Shown here: piece by piece, positions 59,864-64,000 of the stretch | Position numbering within the stretch: position 1 is the stretch's first letter | How the letters are laid out: each line of letters starts with the position of its first letter | Assembly: GCF_003473485.1 (NCBI RefSeq) | Contig: NC_053044.1 | Span: 56,460,091-56,524,090 of the forward strand | Length of the DNA stretch: 64,000 nt | Direction of reading: 5' to 3' | Origin: Medicago truncatula | Lineage: Eukaryota; Streptophyta; Magnoliopsida; Fabales; Fabaceae | Program-made: the position numbers and the translations under genes | Notes under the pieces: generated by a model | Databases searched by the model: none | What the model saw: only the letters and a program-made list of their open reading frames with translations | Told to the model about the DNA's origin: nothing

Positions 59864-60523
59864 ACATTATCTTCTTCCATTGTTCTTCGTCTCAATCCTC
59901 TTCTTATTGATTGATCAAGTATTGGTGATACATCATACAACTACCACTCAAATTGTTTTATACAATATCTGACTGATGTTTCTTCCTACTCATAATTTCC
60001 AAATTTCTTGATGAATTGTGCGTGTTGCAATTGATTTTTGAATACACTTATTTTGAATATTATTTTGTCTTAAATTATTTGTTTTTATAAATACTCATGA
60101 AACATTATTATTTTTCCTAGCAATATACTTATTTCTATTGAATCTCAGCTTATGTAATGTTAAAATCAATACAAGTGATTATTTTTCTAAAAACAACAAA
60201 AAGATCAAATGAAGCACTTATGAGTATATGTTTATATTGCATTACAATGAATATGTGATAAAATTATAACTAGTATTCCTTCAAAAAAAAATTATAACTA
60301 GTATTAGGAGTCGTATTGTTATTATTAAGTCGACCATTTTTATTTTTATGTTGATGAAGAATGCATTTATATTGCAAAAAGGAGATAAGCATGTGGACGG
60401 CATATCATTCTTATATCTTCCAGTCCCATCTCGGGCCGTTACGATGGTGAAGAATGCACTATATGTAGAATTCTGTTCTTTACTCAAACGATTTTGTTGA
60501 TTTCCAAAATAAAAGGAAAAAAA

Positions 60524-60908
60524 TCTCACGGGAGTTAAGTCCCGCTGGCTCTAAGATTAAACCTGCAACTATTATATAATTGATACCATGTTATGGACCC
60601 ATTATTTTCCTTTCTCTAGGATTAGCTTTTCTAACCTTTCACCAAAATCGAAAAAACATTGGTGGGACTTGGACCCACAAATTAGTTTGATTTTTATATA
60701 CCTTCTTCCCTGTAACAAACACACTAATTGGGTGTTGAAAAAAATCATTAATTTAAGCTCAAAGAAAAATTGGTGCCTGACAAAATGCATGACCTGTCCC
60801 ACATGGATAACTGCAGTTTTATGCACATAGTGGTTTAACGATATTTATTGTAGTAGATTTATGAAAATTGGTGTAGGCTTCTGTCAGCGGGGCTTAACTC
60901 CGGTGGGA
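60524..60908. mobile_element. Inverted-terminal-repeat MITE, about 385 bp
   Basis: Left TCTCACGGGAGTTAAGTCCC; right end inverted TCCCACCGGAGTTAAGCCCC; then GCTGGC versus GCTGAC. The interior has no gene. Target duplication not seen. Confidence 0.5.
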
Positions 60909-61324
60909 AATTGTTTCTCACGTTGTGATTTACGCTGACATAAATTAACATGCGTAAGGGTAATTTCGTCATTTACTTTGGAAATGAGCAAAAATGTTTG
61001 GGTAAAGAGTAGAATTCCTACATGTAAATATGGAGCAACTCTTCCATGGACACAAATCCAAATGAAAAACATTTGGAGACACACTCACAATTAGAAAAAT
61101 TTAATAGAAAAATAAATTAATTTCATCATCTTTTACTTTTATCTTTTAATTTTTCTCATCCATGTGTGTATGCCTAAGTACTATTTATTTGTGTTTGTGA
61201 CCAACTAAGACTTTCTCTGCAAGTAATGTATGTGAAAACTGGAAAGCTGGTCTTAATTCGTGTCTTTCCAGTTCTGCATTTTTATGTTTCCTTTTCCGGT
61301 GTGTACTATTACTAATAATCACAA

Positions 61325-61673
61325 GACTTAATTGATCTGCCGGTCCTTTAATTTATTCTTTTATTCAATTTGGTCCTATAACTCTTAATTTTAGCAAACT
61401 GGTCCCTTAATCACCCGTCGTTAATCAACGTGGTCCCTTCAAAATAGAGATCGTTCGATAAAGGATGTCTACCAGATCTTATAGTGTATCACCAACACTT
61501 AATTTATTTACTTTCTTTCTTCACGAGATCTCCTTTATCCAACAATCTCTATTTTGAGGGGACCACGTTGATCAACGACATGTGAGTTGAGGGACCAGTT
61601 TGCTAAAATTAAGAATTATAGGACCAAATTGAATAAAAGAAATAACTTAAGGGACCGGCAGATCAATTAAGCC
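61325..61673. mobile_element. Mutator-like MITE with 9 bp target duplication
   Basis: Left GACTTAATTGATCTGCCGGT; right end inverted GGCTTAATTGATCTGCCGGT. Flanked by TAATCACAA (61316-61324) and TAATAACAA (61674-61682), 8 of 9 identical. The arms carry GGTCCTATAACTCTTAATTT and mirror for about 150 bp each. The GGCTTAAT terminus resembles the 7746-9012 element. Confidence 0.8.
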
Positions 61674-62571
61674 TAATAACAACAACAAACAAATCTTCCC
61701 ATGCCACAAGTACTACTAGACTAGCCAATGACCAACACAAGTGTGTGAGAAGCACGCACAAGAGCAGAGGGTCATGTCATGTGGATGTTGTGAACACAAA
61801 CTGATACACGTGTTTGGAGAAACACAACGCAACATAATGCGGTTAGTTAATAGTGGAGAATGGATTTTATTGTTAAAAGTTTACTAGTAAATAGTAATAC
61901 TAATTTTATACTACCTCCGTCGCTAATCATAAGATCCTTTTTGAGAATTTTTGTTTGTCTCTTATTTTAAGACCCCTTTGTTATTTCTAAGTGCATTAAA
62001 TATAAATCTAACTTTCTCGGTGTTACGGAGGACATCTGGTCCAAGTATAGCATTCTTCATAAGGTGCCGGTTTCATGAAGGAGAACTATGAGTCATAATT
62101 AATAAAAGAGAAATGTTAACGAGTGCTCCGAACACTCTTTAAGAATCATAATTAATAACTATTTAAGGAACAGTGTGTAATTAGTGTATTGGAAATCAAA
62201 ACAATTAATTTATTTCTTGTTAATGGAATGTGGGAGGGAGATTGGAATTAGAGTGAAGCGATCCTAATCCAGTAGTTCGCATCCACGATGAATTGCTTGG
62301 TGGGTTCGGGCAGTAGAAGTAGTCTTCCATTTATGATGACTTTAGTCTCGGCGCTAAGAGTCATGTTCTATGCGCGATTGTCTCACATCTTTTGTTTCTT
62401 CACTAGTTAAGTTATCTTCAGTCACTCCTTATGGCCCCGTTTGTTTAAGATTTTCACTTTTTTTTCATTTTTAACTGTTTGTATAGGATTTTTAGAAAAA
62501 TCATTTTATCAAAAAAAACTAAAAAAACAGGATTAGTAATATAATATGAATACACAAAATTATTATAAAAA
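61674..62571. other. Spacer with partial MITE
   Basis: 61913-62000 looks like one end of a CTCCGT-type MITE (ACTACCTCCGTCGCTAATCA). No gene recognised. Confidence 0.4.
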
Positions 62572-62755
62572 GGGCAATGATATTTGTACATCCATTCCAT
62601 GACAACTTTAGTGACAACCTTGTTTTTCTCTCTTCTTATTGATCAAAAACAATGGAGAGAAAAAAAGGAAGAGAGAGAATAAGACCATCATGTGAGTATG
62701 AGAGAGAAAGTTGTATAAAAGTTGTCACAAATTGATCGTACAAATATCATTTCTC
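62572..62755. mobile_element. MITE, about 184 bp
   Basis: GGGCAATGATATTTGTAC at the left is mirrored by GTACAAATATCATTTCTC at the right. Inner arms GACAACTTTAGTGACAACC and GTTGTATAAAAGTTGTCAC pair. No coding capacity. Confidence 0.6.
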
Positions 62756-62951
62756 TTATAAAAAATATTCATAAACACACTGCAAACAATTCAACGTATT
62801 GAAAACAGAGTTTGTTTTCCACTAAGCTAGTCTTTGCTCCACGCACATAGACTTGTTATTGTACATAACGCATTATATATGCGATTACAAATCATATTCT
62901 AGATAAATAAGTTGCATTTTCCATGGTGATTAAGGAAGTGATGAATTCAAC

Positions 62952-63094
62952 TCAATTCAAGGGACACATTTCTTGGTTACCGGAAGTTCCCAGTGGCACG
63001 CAGTTGCAGCGACTGCAGCAAGTTCCACATGCCCTGTGACCGAGGCGCTGCCGTGATGATAAACAGCACCTAGCAGCACATGCTCCATTGCAAT
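62952..63094 (-). pseudogene. GASA/snakin (gibberellin-regulated) peptide, truncated exon
   Basis: GASA proteins are secreted peptides with 12 conserved cysteines. This minus-strand exon follows an acceptor (ATTTCAG) and reads DCNGACAARCCLSSRQRLGH, RACGTCCSRCNCVPLGTSGN, QEMCPLN, then TGA. Two things are wrong for a working member: RLC is RLG, losing one conserved cysteine, and the stop cuts off the usual end (CYASLTTHGGKRKCP). An extra Cys stands at ARCC. No signal-peptide exon was found up to 63540. By position it would match Arabidopsis GASA1 (AT1G75750). It is probably a decayed copy, though a translated short peptide cannot be excluded. Confidence 0.75.
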
Positions 63095-63549
63095 CTGAAA
63101 TTTATATCAAATTTATCATCTACTACACACAGATATTTTTGGTTAAAATAAATTTGATTAGAGATTAATTTGTTTGAAGATTTTTTTGTGAAGTAGAAAC
63201 AGATTTGTGTTTCTTTATAATATTTAACCGTTTTTACTAATCTTCTATCCCATTAGCATACATACTCGTTAAAAACTAGATTTTTCTATAAGCTACTAAA
63301 AATGGCGTTTCATTATGATAATATATTAACAAACTGGCTATAATTGCATTATCCTATTGTATAATTAAGAACGTGTTCTTCCTTAGTTTAGCTAGCTATA
63401 CATAGTACAGATCAAAGGTAGCCTTTGTATGGTTAGGCTAATATACATGTTCCAAATATTATATCATCATACCTCACAAGTTCCAAACGACATCTAAATA
63501 TCATATCATCAATATGAAGGATAAATGGCTTTCATATATCAAGTTATAC
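63095..63549. other. Spacer between GASA exon and next exons
   Basis: Searched on the minus strand for a signal peptide exon; none is convincing. AT-rich. Confidence 0.4.
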
Positions 63550-64000
63550 CTCTCGAGTTCCAATTTCTGGATTATAATTCCATTCAGAACAAGCTCTGAA
63601 CTGTAAACAGCAGCTCCTGCAAATTTAAGTCTTCTCATATGTCACATGAATAAGGGATGAAATGTGACTGCGTTATTCATTGAGAAGATGGAAGGATTCA
63701 AAACCTCTCTTAAGGAAATGGCGGCATATTGCAAAGTCTTCTTCACAAGAAAGAACCAATAGATCATCTAAGATATTATCATTCTTGTCTGCAAATATCT
63801 GTTTTTCATCCACTAGCTGAAGAGTGAAAACAATTTATGAAGAATATGTGATGAACATGACATAAGAAATAATTCAAAACACCTAATATTGAAACCACAG
63901 GTCAATTGCAGCAGTGGAGTGGCATGCATGGATGAATATTCACCTTCAGGAGTGGCTTTTGTCTTGCTCGAGCAAGAGAAACTGGCATGGTAAAGCCTAT
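63550..64000 (-). CDS. Unrecognised gene, three exons, runs off the right edge
   Basis: Minus-strand exons 63944-64000 (open at the edge), 63705-63816 and 63550-63616 join in phase. They give IGFTMPVSLARARQKPLLK, LVDEKQIFADKNDNILDD, LLVLSCEEDFAICRHFLKR and GAAVYSSELVLNGIIIQKLE, then LER. The continuous frame over three exons with good GT and AG sites argues for a real gene. I cannot name the family. Its continuation downstream is unclear: splicing into the GASA-like exon at 63094 gives a different frame (LQWSMCC) and a stop within 22 bases, so the two are probably separate. Confidence 0.5.

Noticed and set aside
62952-64000. One gene joining the GASA-like exon to the exons at 63550-64000
   Set aside because: The phase does not fit: joining them puts the GASA exon out of frame and soon stops.

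Overview
The window is plant nuclear DNA: AT-rich, with spliced genes, short canonical GT-AG introns and a dense layer of small transposons. The mix of elements (an Au-like SINE, long inverted-terminal-repeat elements of Mutator type, hAT MITEs, a SIRE-like Ty1/copia remnant) and the gene content suggest a eudicot, most likely a legume close to Medicago. The species is an inference; no single marker proves it.

Left part (1-14,200). On the minus strand lie the 5' part of a membrane-anchored GH9 endoglucanase (1-1270), a large foldback element (1994-3123), a reduced proteasome subunit alpha-1 locus (3242-5736) and a complete five-exon DPH5 gene (11978-14120). Between them are a MITE carrying a tandem duplication, a Helitron helicase fragment, a tRNA-derived SINE with target duplications, a 1.27 kb Mutator-like element and a 5'-truncated LINE.

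Middle (14,500-37,200). This is an accessory region. After nested MITEs, a SINE and a broken Ty1/copia element, four copies or remnants of an F-box/FBD gene follow on the plus strand (18720, 21901, 27657 and a 3' remnant from about 35390). They are interleaved with two copies of a minus-strand block that, in its better copy, encodes a 128-residue Lys-rich protein (25352-26014). Copy 3 is split by a hAT MITE and by one solo LTR that itself contains another solo LTR.

Right part (38,300-64,000). Here are a complete HVA22-like gene (plus strand, 39466-41072), then on the minus strand a complete 13-exon E2F transcription factor gene (43404-47053), a WEB-family gene (48912-50504), a chloroplast ndhA fragment (about 51230-51905), a Mutator-like element with about 570 bp arms (52405-54144), a complete 13-exon gene for a 670-residue protein I cannot name (54908-58250), a truncated GASA/snakin exon (62952-63094), and the edge of an unrecognised gene.

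The host genes are housekeeping or regulatory and do not form one pathway. GH9, HVA22, WEB, the unnamed 670-residue gene and GASA appear in the same order as I recall for Arabidopsis AT1G75680-AT1G75750. This suggests a conserved block into which the F-box array and transposons were inserted or expanded. Exon boundaries for DPH5, HVA22, E2F, WEB, the 670-residue gene and the small Lys-rich gene were worked out by hand from splice signals and reading phase, and all close in frame.
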